A stretch of 64,000 nucleotides of DNA from Diphasiastrum complanatum (GCA_029204225.1 CM055106.1:43991003-44055002); one strand, 5' to 3'; shown: positions 11,618 to 21,244, counted from the stretch's first letter. Notes: generated by a model from the letters alone, not told the origin. Program-made: numbers and translations.

Positions 11618-12777
11618 TGTTGACAGATCCCCTGCCCCAGAGGACCTGTTGTTTACCTTTCTGCTTCTTGCTTACAGATCCATTTCTTGCCTGTTATCAG
11701 GCTCGTTTGGGCATTACTTGACTGTTTCTTATTTGTTAAAATGCCCAGGCCAGGCAAAAACAGACTGAATAACTCTGTAGTATAGTTTTATTGTCCTGCC
11801 TGTCAGAGGACAACTCAGGGATGTCACTCTTGAACGCACTTACATTCTACATAGAGATGCAAGCCAAGAATGCTCATTCACAGATCAGCATGCAAACCAA
11901 TGAACGTTCAATAGTTTCTATTGCTACTTACTCTAAAAACGGATTGAAATCAGAGCCTACACTACACTAAACTTTCATAAATCCACAGAAGAAGAAGCAA
12001 AAAACTAATCTACAGCATGTTAGAAGTCCAAGAACCAAGAAACTAACCAGCCTTTTGATTCTTGGACATCCCAAGAACATCAAGAATTGGATTGTACAGA
12101 GATATGCAAGAATCACACCACAGATCTAGCCTATTTAGTTTACTTGAATGCTGGCTCCTACATTAATCCACAAGAAAACAAGAAAGCTAATCCACTCTAC
12201 AAAAGTAGCAAATCTAATCCACTCTACAGTCCACAACCACACACAAAGGGAGAGAAGGGCAAGATCATAAATGTATCACTCAAGAAACAAGCATGATCAA
12301 GGAGCTCAATGGTTGCACGAAACTCGTGAAGGCTCTTCTCATTTCAACATGGAGTTGATACAAATCACAAAAAGCTTCTCTTCACAAAGAGGGAGTTTCT
12401 TAAATAAGCAAGAGAGCTCCTTAGGTGGCATCCTAGTGGAATTTCCACATTTCACAAATTACAAGTGGAATATTGCTCTCCACTAGAGGTCACCATCAAA
12501 AGGTGGCTCACCTTACTTTCTTTAAGAGGGGTCTACTTGCATTTATTACATTTGCTTAGAAATACTAGTTCCTACATGGTCATTCCATCTTCCGGGATTC
12601 ACCATGAGGCTTACACAGTTATTGCTTGTTATTACTAACTAGCATTTCTCGGCTCTCATACTCGGCTCTCGGTCTTCATTTGTCTCATCTTCTCAGAGAC
12701 CTCCTCGGTCTAAGGTGAGAGGTGCTCTTGAGTTGCTATGTCCGAGTGTCTTGGGGATTCGTCAGAATCAGCCAACA
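11618..12777 (-). repeat. 5' LTR of minus-strand gypsy-like element (1,160 bp)
   Basis: Read on the minus strand it starts TGTTGGCTGATTCTG at 12777 and ends GATCTGTCAACA at 11618, giving perfect 5-bp terminal inverted repeats TGTTG/CAACA. A primer site follows two bases later and a gypsy-type gag 2 kb further on. A minus-strand AATAAA near 12540-12546 is a possible polyadenylation signal. No second copy is present, so the element's 3' end is lost. Small frames within it are not genes. Confidence 0.7.
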
Positions 12778-12854
12778 TCTATTCACCCTGCTCTGATGGC
12801 GAGTAATTTTGGCTCGAAAAAAGTGTCAAAAAGCTCTCTAGCGAGTCGGTCCAA

Positions 12855-13890
12855 TGGGGAGGGGGTTAAACTACAGATCTAAATGGGAACTAAGCCTACC
12901 AAGGGTGTCATTCTTGGAATATGATCTGATGATGGAATGGCTTAGTTTGGAAATAGGGTGCTTGACATTCTCCTTGACTCTTTTTAAGGTTTTGATATGT
13001 AAAGATCCTCTTCTTGGATCTTGGCTTTTCTTGGGCTGTTTAGACTCTTTGAGCTCTAAACCTTCTCCTCTTGAGGCTTAGCTTCTCAAGAGAGGGGAAC
13101 AATGGAAGTAGACTAACTAGTAGATCATAGTGATCTCTCAAGAATGTTTTTAACTTCTATTTTACTCTCGTGTGTTTTTGTGGATTAGGAGGATGAAAGC
13201 TTATGCTAATGATCTTCTTTATTGTGATAGCATGATTAGGAAACACATTGAAGAATTCATCATTCCACAACCAAACATACAATGGCAAAAGAAAAAGACT
13301 TCACATAAAAGAAAAGGTAGGAGGAAGAGGCTTTACTTCTCTCTCTCTGTCTCTCTCTCACAATCTCTAATCTTGCAAATGAAAAGAGATTACAAAATGA
13401 TGTCACATCCCTACTTATAGACAAAGTTAGGATTAGGGTTTTTGGTTCACCCAAAAACCATGTGCCATAATAACTTAACTATCATAAAAGTTTAAAAATC
13501 CAAATTGCAGAACTACTCGGGTCCTTCCTTATTTTGGCCCATTGGTATTTTAGATCTATCTCTACTTCTCGTGCCTTTGGCTTACAAGTAAAGTGCACCA
13601 TTTAATGGTGTCTAACATTGTATTACTAATAGAACTAATTTGTATGCCGACACGGCCATGTTTTTATTTTTGTTGTCAAAAAATCTGTTGGGGAGACGTT
13701 GGGCCTTGTTTTCGCTCGTCGGCCAGTCTGCAATCTCGTTGAGCTTCTGATATTGGCTTTCCCGGTGAATCTGGATTCTGGAACTCCTTTTGTTAACGTT
13801 CCTTGGCGTAGTTCAGAGGCATGATAACATTTTAGAAGAATCTTTATCAAAGTCATCCGTTAGAAGAATCTTCACCAAAATCTTCTAACA
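12855..13890 (-). repeat. LTR of family B, copy 1 (1,036 bp)
   Basis: Read on the minus strand it starts TGTTAGAAGATT at 13890 and ends ...CCCCCTCCCCA at 12855. It matches, end to end, the plus-strand copy at 60449-61482. It begins inside gag A1 and supplies that gag's TAG stop. No matching target duplication was seen on either side, so it may be a recombined rather than a clean solo LTR. Its outer part (12855-13215) is repeated in inverted orientation at 25742-26088. Confidence 0.8.
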
Positions 13891-14715
13891 ACCATCCTCA
13901 TCAAGAGTAAGATTACCTTGCTTGTCTCCTTGATCTCTCTTCTTCTTGTAGCACTCACTTGCAAAGTGTCCTTTCATGCCACAGTATAAGCACTTGAGAT
14001 TGGATATATACTTCTTTTTTCCACTTGAAGAAGCATCCACTTGATCTTGCCCTTTAGACCACTTACTTTTGGTTTTGCCCTTGAATTTGCCCTTTGTGAA
14101 CATACCCTCCTCTTGAAGTGTCGATGTAGATCCACCTCTTGCTTGAAGCCTATATTCTTCATTGATCAAGATCTTTTGAAGATCCATCAAACTTGGCAAA
14201 GTCTTTTGAATAGCAATACTTTGAACAATGTTAGCATGAGCATCCAACAATCCATTAAGAATCACTTGAACAAGCTCTCCTCCCTTAATGGTCTCATCAA
14301 TGCAAGCCAACTCATCATTCAATGCTTTCAACGTCAAAACAAAAGTTCTCAGACATTCTTCATTCTTTTGAAAACAAGAAAAGATTTGCCTCCTTAGAGT
14401 AAACACTCTAGCAGTAGACTTGGATTCATAAAGCTTCTTCAATGAATCCCAAGCATTCTTAGTTGAAGTACACTTACCAACTTCCTTGAGAAGCTCATTG
14501 GTAACATTCATCTTGATAATGTGTAGAGCCCTTTTGGCCCTCTTATCATACCTCATTTGATCTTGTTGTATTGTTGGTCTCTCTTCCAAACCTACAACAA
14601 TATCCAAAACATCATTCATCTCAAGAAGTGATTCCATCCTCACTTTCCACAATGAATAGTTACTTGAGGTAAGCCTATCATTGCCTTCCAACATGACTCC
14701 ACTTGAGGTTGCCAT
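13885..14715 (-). CDS. Ty1/copia family A gag (copy A1)
   Basis: A 276-residue open frame encoding a copia capsid protein. It starts at the ATG at 14715, 573 bases downstream of the primer site. Its N-terminus is typical of copia gag (ANDR/GNDRLTSSNYSLWKVRMESLL), the middle carries the usual helical gag segment (NAWDSLKKLYES), and the C-terminus has a CCHC knuckle (CLYCGMKGHFASEC). The frame ends only because LTR B begins there, so protease and later domains are cut off. Three other copies exist: A2 (24364, opposite strand), A3 (55979), and a family-A-like pol fragment at 61589. It is open but not part of an intact element. Confidence 0.85.
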   Translation of the reverse strand: MATSSGVMLEGNDRLTSSNYSLWKVRMESLLEMNDVLDIVVGLEERPTIQQDQMRYDKRAKRALHIIKMNVTNELLKEVGKCTSTKNAWDSLKKLYESKSTARVFTLRRQIFSCFQKNEECLRTFVLTLKALNDELACIDETIKGGELVQVILNGLLDAHANIVQSIAIQKTLPSLMDLQKILINEEYRLQARGGSTSTLQEEGMFTKGKFKGKTKSKWSKGQDQVDASSSGKKKYISNLKCLYCGMKGHFASECYKKKRDQGDKQGNLTLDEDGC

Positions 14716-15288
14716 GTAGGAATGACCTGATATTATTTTTCAACCTGTTTCAATGCAAAAGGCACTCCTTTGAACAACAACAAATGTTTTCATAATAAAT
14801 CACAAAGATTTGAAACTATCTCAAAAATTCTCTTCTAGCACTATCAACACATAGAATTATGGAATCTTGATCAACCTATGATCTATTCTCAATCTAATGA
14901 CTTTTGCCACTTCCTAAGATTGAAGCACACTCAAATGAAGTCCAACAACCTGACTATCTAGAGATCCAATCAAAAATAGGATTTTGACAAAATCATGAAG
15001 AATTGACTATTCCAAATCTACATACAAATGCTGAAATTTGATATGCAATCCATTTACCACCACTTAGGCTGATCTAATGATCCAAAAATCGGCCAAATCC
15101 AGTATGTGAATTCAGAAATCGGAATTGATCAAGTTTATAGTCCTATATAGGGTTTTGATCTACAAAAGATCCAATCTACAAAAGCAAAAAACTCGATTTT
15201 GTAGAATCCTCTCTAGCATGCTCTAGCCTTGATATCTTCACCAAATCATTGATAGATATGATTTCCTCCTTCGTAACCTGAAACATAA

Positions 15289-15300
15289 GCTCTGATACCA
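15289..15300 (-). other. Primer binding site, copia A1
   Basis: GCTCTGATACCA on the plus strand is the complement of TGGTATCAGAGC and directly abuts the LTR end at 15301. About 570 bases of leader follow before gag. Confidence 0.9.
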
Positions 15301-15949
15301 TGTGAAGTATTTCAGATCATTGATGATCCACAATCCACAAAAAGATCTTGGGTTAAAAAAGAAGCTACTCTACCAGTCTCACCAATGTAGAAAAATTAGC
15401 ATCTACACACAAAATGAGATGAAAGCTCTAATAAAACTTGATCAAACATAAATCAAAAGATAAAGTACTGTTGCTATACATACAAAACCAGCAAGCTATT
15501 GTATTTTACATGTGTGGATCCAAAAATAGCAAATATAGATCATTCTACATATAGAATTGCATGCAATCACAAGTATAGTGCACCAATGGATAGTAGAATC
15601 CAAGAGAACCATGTATAAGCATGAAATGAGATAGAGAAGAGAGAAGATATGTCTCTCCATGAGTTACATCATTTTATAACAGATCCAAACCCTATTTGGC
15701 CACTTCACTTTCCCACCAAAATGCTAACCCTACTATTTTTGGGTCTAGATTCAAAGTACCCAACATTCAAATTCGAATCTACTCAAACTCGACTTCTAAC
15801 TTTACCACACTTTCAAAAAGTGTTTATTCAAATGAAATTTAGACTAATGAACTTTGAAAAGTCAAACTCTAAGTCTAAAACAAAGTTGGCCTCAATTTGT
15901 CAAATATGGAAATATAGCAAATATGATCAAACTAGTTGAATCTTTCACA
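15301..15949 (-). repeat. 5' LTR of copia A1 (649 bp)
   Basis: Read on the minus strand it starts TGTGAAAGATTC at 15949 and ends ACTTCACA at 15301, with inverted ends TGTGAA/TTCACA. It is the mirror copy of LTR A2 in the right arm and shares its 3' half with A3 at 55042-55378. Apparent protein-like frames within it (for example at 15649-15939) are LTR sequence. Confidence 0.85.
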
Positions 15950-16573
15950 ATCTACACACAACCATGTTGGCAAAGATTAATTCTAAAAATAGAAGGCCAA
16001 GTGAACATTCTCTAAGTTTATGATAACCTTCGGTATGCAAAGTTTATTGTTTTTGCGAGAATACCAGATCTCAGAGGAGAACTTTCCCCTAAAACTTCAC
16101 CAGTGTGATCAATAATTTTTCTATATTATTTTTGGTAATCAGTGAGTTAGGCAAATGTTATTTTTTTCAGCTTTTGATAATTTTTTGATGAAAAACTCTA
16201 AGTTTTCAACAAAAATATCAGCACCTCTCTTCCAACCTTCGCCAGTCCTACTGAGCATTCCGAATATAATGGTTTTTTTATCAATGAGTTTGGCAAGGGT
16301 TAATTCCATTAGAATTTTTGCAATAAAGATTGTTTCAAAATATTCATTTTAACCCTCGCCAACAATCTTAATTTTGTTTTCAATTTGCCAAAAGAACCGT
16401 CACCTGACCTACCATATATCTATTTTTGTCAAATTTATCTCCAGTCATACAAGCGAAAGTTAGTTTTTCAGATTTGTCAAAAACAACCATTTAAGTGAGT
16501 TTTTTTTAAAAATCCAAAATAGTAATTGTGAACCCTCGCTAACCTAACGGTTGTAGTCACTTTTACTGCAATC
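15950..16573. repeat. Palindrome-arm sequence upstream of LTR A1
   Basis: Repeated inverted at about 22589-23216. It is A/T-rich and has recurring ACCCTCGCCAA-type words. No gene recognised. Confidence 0.6.
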
Positions 16574-16920
16574 ATGTCTTCCTCTACTGAAATTGATACC
16601 TCTGCATCACCCAAATGCCGCATAAGTGTGATGTTCCCACTGAGACGAGCATCATGGCTTTAGCTAGCACTGAATTAGTGGTGGAATGGTTAACCCTTGC
16701 TGACCCTTGCTCAAGGCGATGGGCATCCATTCACCACTGTATCCTAAAAGAAATCAATATGGAGTCTATAAGTATGGCTTTTGACACTTGGGATGAGCCC
16801 AAGGCGAAGTTTTATGGTAAGTACCAAGGTGCAGTGCACAAGGTGCGCGTGACTGAGGCCGCCCTTGTTGTTGTAGAGATAGTTTCTGGCCCTAGGTCAC
16901 GAATATGGCTGCCTCATTGA
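16574..16920 (+). pseudogene. Unidentified ORF duplicated in both palindrome arms (left copy)
   Basis: Both arms encode a protein beginning MSSST(E/K)IDTSASPKC. In this copy a small insertion near 16618 breaks the frame, and the body continues from 16633 with ALASTELVVEWLTL, CSRRWASIHHC and KFYGKYQGAVHKVRVTEAAL. The last shared codons are SGPRS (~16894), after which the frame runs into the left-arm-specific segment and stops at 16920. I do not recognise the family and no catalytic motif is apparent. The right-arm copy has a different frameshift, so each copy keeps a part the other has lost. A transposon-encoded protein or a captured gene piece are both possible. Confidence 0.5.
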
Positions 16921-17011
16921 AACCTGCATCTGAGATTATGTAATCCAAGTCGCCGCCAATCTTTTGAGCCACTTCCTTATGGTGGGCAACCTGTGCAGGA
17001 GAGGATTGCAT
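16892..17011 (-). CDS. Possible first exon or N-terminal gene fragment
   Basis: A 39-codon minus-strand frame starting at the ATG at 17011 reads like real protein: MQSSPAQVAHHKEVAQKIGG, then DLDYIISDAGFNEAAIFV. Immediately upstream on that strand is a (CT)n pyrimidine tract and an A-rich stretch, as often seen in plant 5' leaders. The frame is cut at ~16894 where palindrome-arm sequence starts, and the TAG belongs to the arm. It is divergent from the glycine-rich protein gene, with 0.9 kb between them. I do not recognise the family. A truncated host gene is the best reading, but chance cannot be excluded for a frame this short. Confidence 0.35.
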   Translation of the reverse strand: MQSSPAQVAHHKEVAQKIGGDLDYIISDAGFNEAAIFVT

Positions 17012-17927
17012 TTTTTTTCTTTTGAGAGAGAGAGAGAGATATGATTTTTTAAATCATATGTTTTCATGTATTCACTTCAGTGCCACACTTCGTAATAAGA
17101 GTGCGGGTGAACTAATTTGAGTAGTGTAACTTCATTACAATTACTATTTTAGATTCGTAGAATCAATTTTTTCCTTTCTACAAAGAAAATGGAGGCGCCT
17201 CCATGTGTGGAATTTGTGCGCCTCCCATTTTTTATTATTAAAAGGTGCATGTAAAAACAATTTACCTTTTGTTGCATGTATCTTTTGATTGGAATGTGGA
17301 TGTAAAAAAATTTATGAAAATAAAGGTTAAAAAAAAAGAAAAAGATATTTTAGTGTCGAGGAAGATCCGCATCCTTCACTGTTCCATCGTAGCAGGGACC
17401 TTCTGCCTTAGGCTACCATTCTTGGATGAAAGCCCTTCCTCAGCGAAACTTCCTCGATGGGGGACCTTCACCCCCACCCCCACCCTGTCAAGTAGAGATT
17501 CCATTTGAGAGGAGTGCATTTGAGTCCCCCAAAGCTGTGAAGATGCCAATGCCAATAGTCCTTAGACAAAGGCCCTTCCCTTCGTACAGATTCCATTGGG
17601 TCCAGGCAACCTTTGTGTTGTGCACAAAATGTGTGATGATTGATGCCAAATGCCAGTGCGATGCCAGCCTCCAATTTGTGCAACAGTTAAATGATCTTCC
17701 TCTCTTCTTCTGACACGCCAGCATGCACTTACCATTTGTGCGTCCTGCATTGCTTTAAGTTAGGAGGAAGGCTAGGAGTGAGCGTCTCCTTGCTATGCTA
17801 GCGCTGCTGTATCGAAAATTTTGTGTACGTAGGGCCAGCCAGAAGATCTAGACGATTAGGTTGTCGAGTCTTAGTGGAGCAGCCTGGAGGAAATTGCAGC
17901 GAGCGAGACCGATCGCGAGCGAGGTGG
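17012..17927. other. Upstream region of the glycine-rich protein gene
   Basis: Contains a (GA)n tract near 17024-17040 and a C-rich block at 17458-17487. Overlapping frames on both strands (17426-17750) do not resemble known proteins. It probably holds the promoter of the downstream gene. Confidence 0.4.
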
Positions 17928-17934
17928 TATAAAT
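17928..17934 (+). promoter_or_regulatory. TATA box of glycine-rich protein gene
   Basis: TATAAAT lies about 127 bases before the first candidate ATG at 18055 and 154 before the preferred ATG at 18082. A start site ~30 bases downstream would give a 5' leader of about 95-125 bases. Confidence 0.6.
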
Positions 17935-18034
17935 CAAGCTCTAACTCTCGACTAACATTATCTCAGGCTTTTCAAAGGATTATAGCATCTCAAGTCGACG
18001 AGCCAATATCTGATCAATTTCTGTAGTATTGTTT

Positions 18035-18058
18035 ATGAATCTGTTGAATCTTTCATGA
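18035..18058 (+). promoter_or_regulatory. Upstream ORF of 7 codons
   Basis: An ATG at 18035 opens a seven-codon frame whose TGA (18056-18058) overlaps the ATG at 18055 as ATGA. If transcription starts at the TATA box, this uORF precedes both candidate start codons and could favour re-initiation at 18082. Confidence 0.4.
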
Positions 18059-18081
18059 CAATAGTAGTACGAATTGGCAAG

Positions 18082-18867
18082 ATGGATAGAAATGAGGTAG
18101 CTAGTAGAAAGTTATTGCTTTTCATAGCTTGTATATGGTTGCTTTGTGTGGAATTAGTGCATGGCCACGATAACACCTTTCAGCCCGTGCGGACGGTTCT
18201 ACGTTACTCACAACCTAATGCTGCTGCAACAACGTCCGATGCATCATCACATTTTACAGAAAAGAACGTTGCTGGTACAGATCACGGAGCTGGCAGCTCT
18301 GATAATTCCAAATACTACGCCGACAGCCAAAGTCGAAGTCCAGATCATGGATTAAATTTAATCGATCGAAAGAAATTTGGAATTGGACTTGACCTTGGTC
18401 ATGAGAATAACAATATTGGATTGGGTCTCGGAAATGGCATCGGAGTGGGTCTAGAAGACGGTGCCGGCACAGAAATTGGAACTCGAATAGGCGTTCGCAT
18501 ACTCAATGGAGCTACAAGTGCTCATGATAGAGGTTCTGGCTCTGGCCAAGATCTGGGAGCTGGAAAGGCAAACGGTAGTGGTTCTGATTCAGGTGGCGAA
18601 GGTGCTGTTGGGCAAGGCGGTGGAGCTGGAGGTGGACATAATGGTAGTGGTGCTACAGGTGGTTCTAAAGGTGGCAGTGGTCAAGGAAATAGAGCAGGAG
18701 GCGGTGGCTCAGGGGGAAACGAAAATGGAAATACCGTTATTGGAAAAGGAGACGGTAATGGTAGTGGTAGCGGAAAAGGAAATGAAAATTCTGCCCCTGG
18801 AAAAGAAGAAAGTGCGGGACATGGTGCTGGCAAAGGTAGCAGGAGAGGAAAAGAAAATGGAAATTAA
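18082..18867 (+). CDS. Secreted glycine-rich protein, cell-wall type
   Basis: A single open frame of 261 codons from the ATG at 18082; an upstream in-frame ATG at 18055 adds nine residues. The later start is preferred because it places a classic signal peptide at the N-terminus: charged MDRNEVASRK, then a hydrophobic core LLLFIACIWLLC, with likely cleavage after VHG. The next ~85 residues are polar. A Gly/Ile/Leu block (IGLDLGHENNNIGLGLGNGI) follows. The C-terminal ~110 residues are Gly-rich with Ser, Asn and Lys (GGG, GSGSG and GKGxGNG patterns). The composition and signal peptide fit structural or stress-related plant glycine-rich proteins of the wall. The frame is intact and has a TATA box upstream. 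It lies in a 2.78-kb segment present in only one palindrome arm. Expression is unproven. Confidence 0.75.
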   Translation: MDRNEVASRKLLLFIACIWLLCVELVHGHDNTFQPVRTVLRYSQPNAAATTSDASSHFTEKNVAGTDHGAGSSDNSKYYADSQSRSPDHGLNLIDRKKFGIGLDLGHENNNIGLGLGNGIGVGLEDGAGTEIGTRIGVRILNGATSAHDRGSGSGQDLGAGKANGSGSDSGGEGAVGQGGGAGGGHNGSGATGGSKGGSGQGNRAGGGGSGGNENGNTVIGKGDGNGSGSGKGNENSAPGKEESAGHGAGKGSRRGKENGN

Positions 18868-19675
18868 TATTGCTCCCAGAAATGGACAGTGATTTGGTGG
18901 TGAATCAATCACAATATTTCACCTCTAATAATTCTCAGCCTGTCGGTGTGTGTGAGATTTTTTAATTGAGTAGACAATGATAGTTACTAGCTGCATCTAC
19001 TAGCGGTCAAGAGACTACTATAGTATTGATGTGAATAGAGATGGCAACGAGCCGACACGGAATTAAACCAAGAATTGTAACGTAAAATTAAGACACTTAG
19101 AGATTCGAAATAGGTACTGTACACCCTTGAAAAACTTAAACGACAATAATGCGGTTGGCGTTATGTCAAACTTGATCAGAGTAAATTTCTTCCTCCTTAG
19201 CAAACTGAAATATCTAGAGCTGCAACCATCGTCAACCCTTTAATAAAGCATATGAATATGTAATATTTTAAGTATCTATCCATATGTTTTTCTTTGAAAC
19301 AACATCAAAATATGAATCTCTTTCCGCACAATATGTTCTGATCATTGGTGACATGCATGCAATATTTGTATTTTCTTGCATTGATACGTTGAAAATCTGT
19401 GCTAACAATCATCAACATTGTTGCTCATATCTTAATATGGAAATCCATTTCCTAAAATTCATGAACACTAGCATAATACCTTTCTCACAATAGCTTATTG
19501 CAATGGAAGAACATTTGAAAGTCCACATATTAGATAAAAGAACGCCTGTCCATGGTAATAATTGCGATGTGTATGATTTTTTTCTATATTGTAGAACGCC
19601 AATAAGAAAAACAATCTCCAAATAAAAACCTTGTAATTTGCTTTTGCACAATTCCCATTATAAAAAGAATTAAAA
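18868..19675. other. 3' flank of the glycine-rich protein gene
   Basis: A/T-rich with no further gene recognised. It ends where the inner palindrome arm begins (~19675, next to CTCACCAGAAACTAAGC). Confidence 0.5.
19242..19247 (+). terminator. Candidate polyadenylation signal
   Basis: AATAAA, about 375 bases after the glycine-rich protein stop codon. Plant signals are loose, so nearer variants cannot be excluded. Confidence 0.3.
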
Positions 19676-20876
19676 CATCTCACCAGAAACTAAGCCATGT
19701 CTCTAGCATAAGCATTAATTAGATACTATGAATTTGTGCATGCAATAAATTGATGTTGTCTTATGTGAGTTTATTAATTATGTACTGAAAACTAGCTGTG
19801 CTAAATAGAAGGCAACTCACAACCAAGGAATAGCATAGATTAGTACGCAAGTATAGGGGCAAATCCATGCCATACCGATACTTGTACCTATTGTATAGAG
19901 CACAGGTGATGTACAGTTTTTGTAACCCTTGAGCATATCCATGCTTTCCAAGAGCACGCCAACTATCTCTTTTTATTATACGTTCTAAAGTCTAATCGTG
20001 TCTTAATTTAGAAGTAAAACAATACCTGTGTGCGTTTATACTTGGCCAAGCATTTTATCCTAACATTCGCAATAGGATTAGGGCAAATCCATGTCATTCC
20101 AATCCTACAAATGTGATGGTCTCTTGCACAATTCCATGTGCTTTTAAGAGCGATTAGGTTATCAACACTTGTTACATTGGCTATTACCTATTATTATTTT
20201 TTATATTTCAATGGGATGTAGGTGAAAAACAATTACATGTGTTATCTTATTCTATGAGGTGTGAGCAAAAAACTGGTCTTAGTTCAATCTTTTGCTATTT
20301 TCGAATGTAGGCAAGGTAGGCCTAGTGCCTTACTTAGTAGCATCTCATTCATTACCTTGCCAAGTCCATTCTTGTAGCTACAACCACATTAATGTTTGTG
20401 ATACAACAACCAAATTATGTTTAAAGCACTGACCTTAGTAGTTGTCGTGCTTTGAGCCTTTTTACATTATTTTATTTACGTGGCTATTTAAAATACAATA
20501 TTTTATAAGTGCTCAAATCTTCACCATCCAAAATGTTTTGATTAGCTTTACAAAATATGTTTTGCTACGTCATCAAAATCATCGTCAATGTCAATCAAAT
20601 CATCTTCTCTTACTTCCATTAGATCCTTTTTTTAATCTTACATCTATGTACAAAATCTAGGGCTTGTACTTTCATGGCTTCCTCTATCTTTTCATCTTCA
20701 GTTTCCTCCTAAACAACATCAACTTGATCAAAAATTATCACGAGTGAGGGTGCTGGTGACATCATCTTTATCTCTTGCCTAGTCATCATATGAGCTGGAT
20801 TAAGATCCTATCGTTGATTACAAACATCTTGCATTTCTTCAAAAAATGAGTCGATTTCATTATTAATTTCTTCCAA
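19676..20876. repeat. Inner left arm of palindrome (arm repeat copy 1)
   Basis: Inverted match to 21245-22205 and direct match to 50092-50870. The minus strand near 20560-20880 carries the tail of an unidentified acidic protein: NNEIDSFFEEMQDVCNQR and a stop; then, past two more stops, EVREDDLIDIDDDFDDVAKH, IL and a terminal stop. Other small frames on the plus strand are shadows of this. The three copies together suggest the decayed C-terminus of a transposase-like or other element-encoded protein, but no catalytic motif is present. Confidence 0.65.
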
Positions 20877-21052
20877 GGCATTGTCAACAATTGTTAAACG
20901 CAAATAATTGCTTTCGCATTTTTTAACCTTGTTTTTTGGAGAGAGCGAACAACCATCAGAGAGAGCGAACAAGCAAGTGTCAAAAAGGGATGCAAAACAC
21001 CAAAAGTGTGTTTTTGCATCAAGAGTTGGAAGGCCAAATGATGAAGAGGTTG
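20877..21052. other. Palindrome spacer, left half
   Basis: Continues the arm-repeat sequence for ~60 bases, then has two short GAGAGCGAACAA(C/G)C-type direct repeats. The stretch from ~20940 to 21050 matches 51470-51580 in inverted orientation, so this part was itself inverted relative to the copy at 50-51.6 kb. Confidence 0.5.
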
Positions 21053-21239
21053 TACTGTCGGGGCCTGGGTCTCCAGACAGCCCCCAAAACCCCCTGTTTC
21101 TCAGGGGGCTCTGCCCCCCGAACCCCCCGGACTTCCTGCTATGCAATCCAGCCATCTCATAACCATCATGGTCTCACATTAAACCTCGTACTAACAACCA
21201 TGCTCAATTATGGCTTCTCCTCATAACGGGGGTCTTACA
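21053..21239 (-). repeat. GC-rich hairpin mini-element at palindrome centre (LTR-like)
   Basis: A 187-bp block, very different in composition from its surroundings. Read on the minus strand it starts TGTAAGACCCCC and ends GGCCCCGACA, so it has TG...CA LTR-like ends. It contains two strong hairpins, CCCCTG-TTTCT-CAGGGG and GGGGGC-TCT-GCCCCC. No target duplication is visible. The right palindrome arm begins five bases beyond it. A solo LTR of a very small retrotransposon is the likeliest reading. Confidence 0.4.
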
Positions 21240-21244
21240 GATTT

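Noticed and set aside
15649-15939. 96-codon frame with a near-identical mirror copy at 23227-23517
   Set aside because: The conservation is explained by the frame lying inside the mirrored LTR A1/A2; LTR sequence is repeated regardless of coding.
16155-16352. 65-codon frame in the palindrome arm (mirror at 22663-22914)
   Set aside because: The frames in the two arms are not kept in the same phase along their length; A/T-rich repeat sequence with chance openness.
17426-17750. Overlapping 60-95-codon frames on both strands upstream of the glycine-rich gene
   Set aside because: Several frames are open over the same bases without domains or conserved partners; treated as promoter-proximal sequence.
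18161-18892. Alternative plus-strand frames (Val/Leu/Glu-rich) and a minus-strand frame over the glycine-rich gene
   Set aside because: Out-of-frame shadows of GGN-rich codons; only the main frame has a signal peptide and an upstream TATA box.
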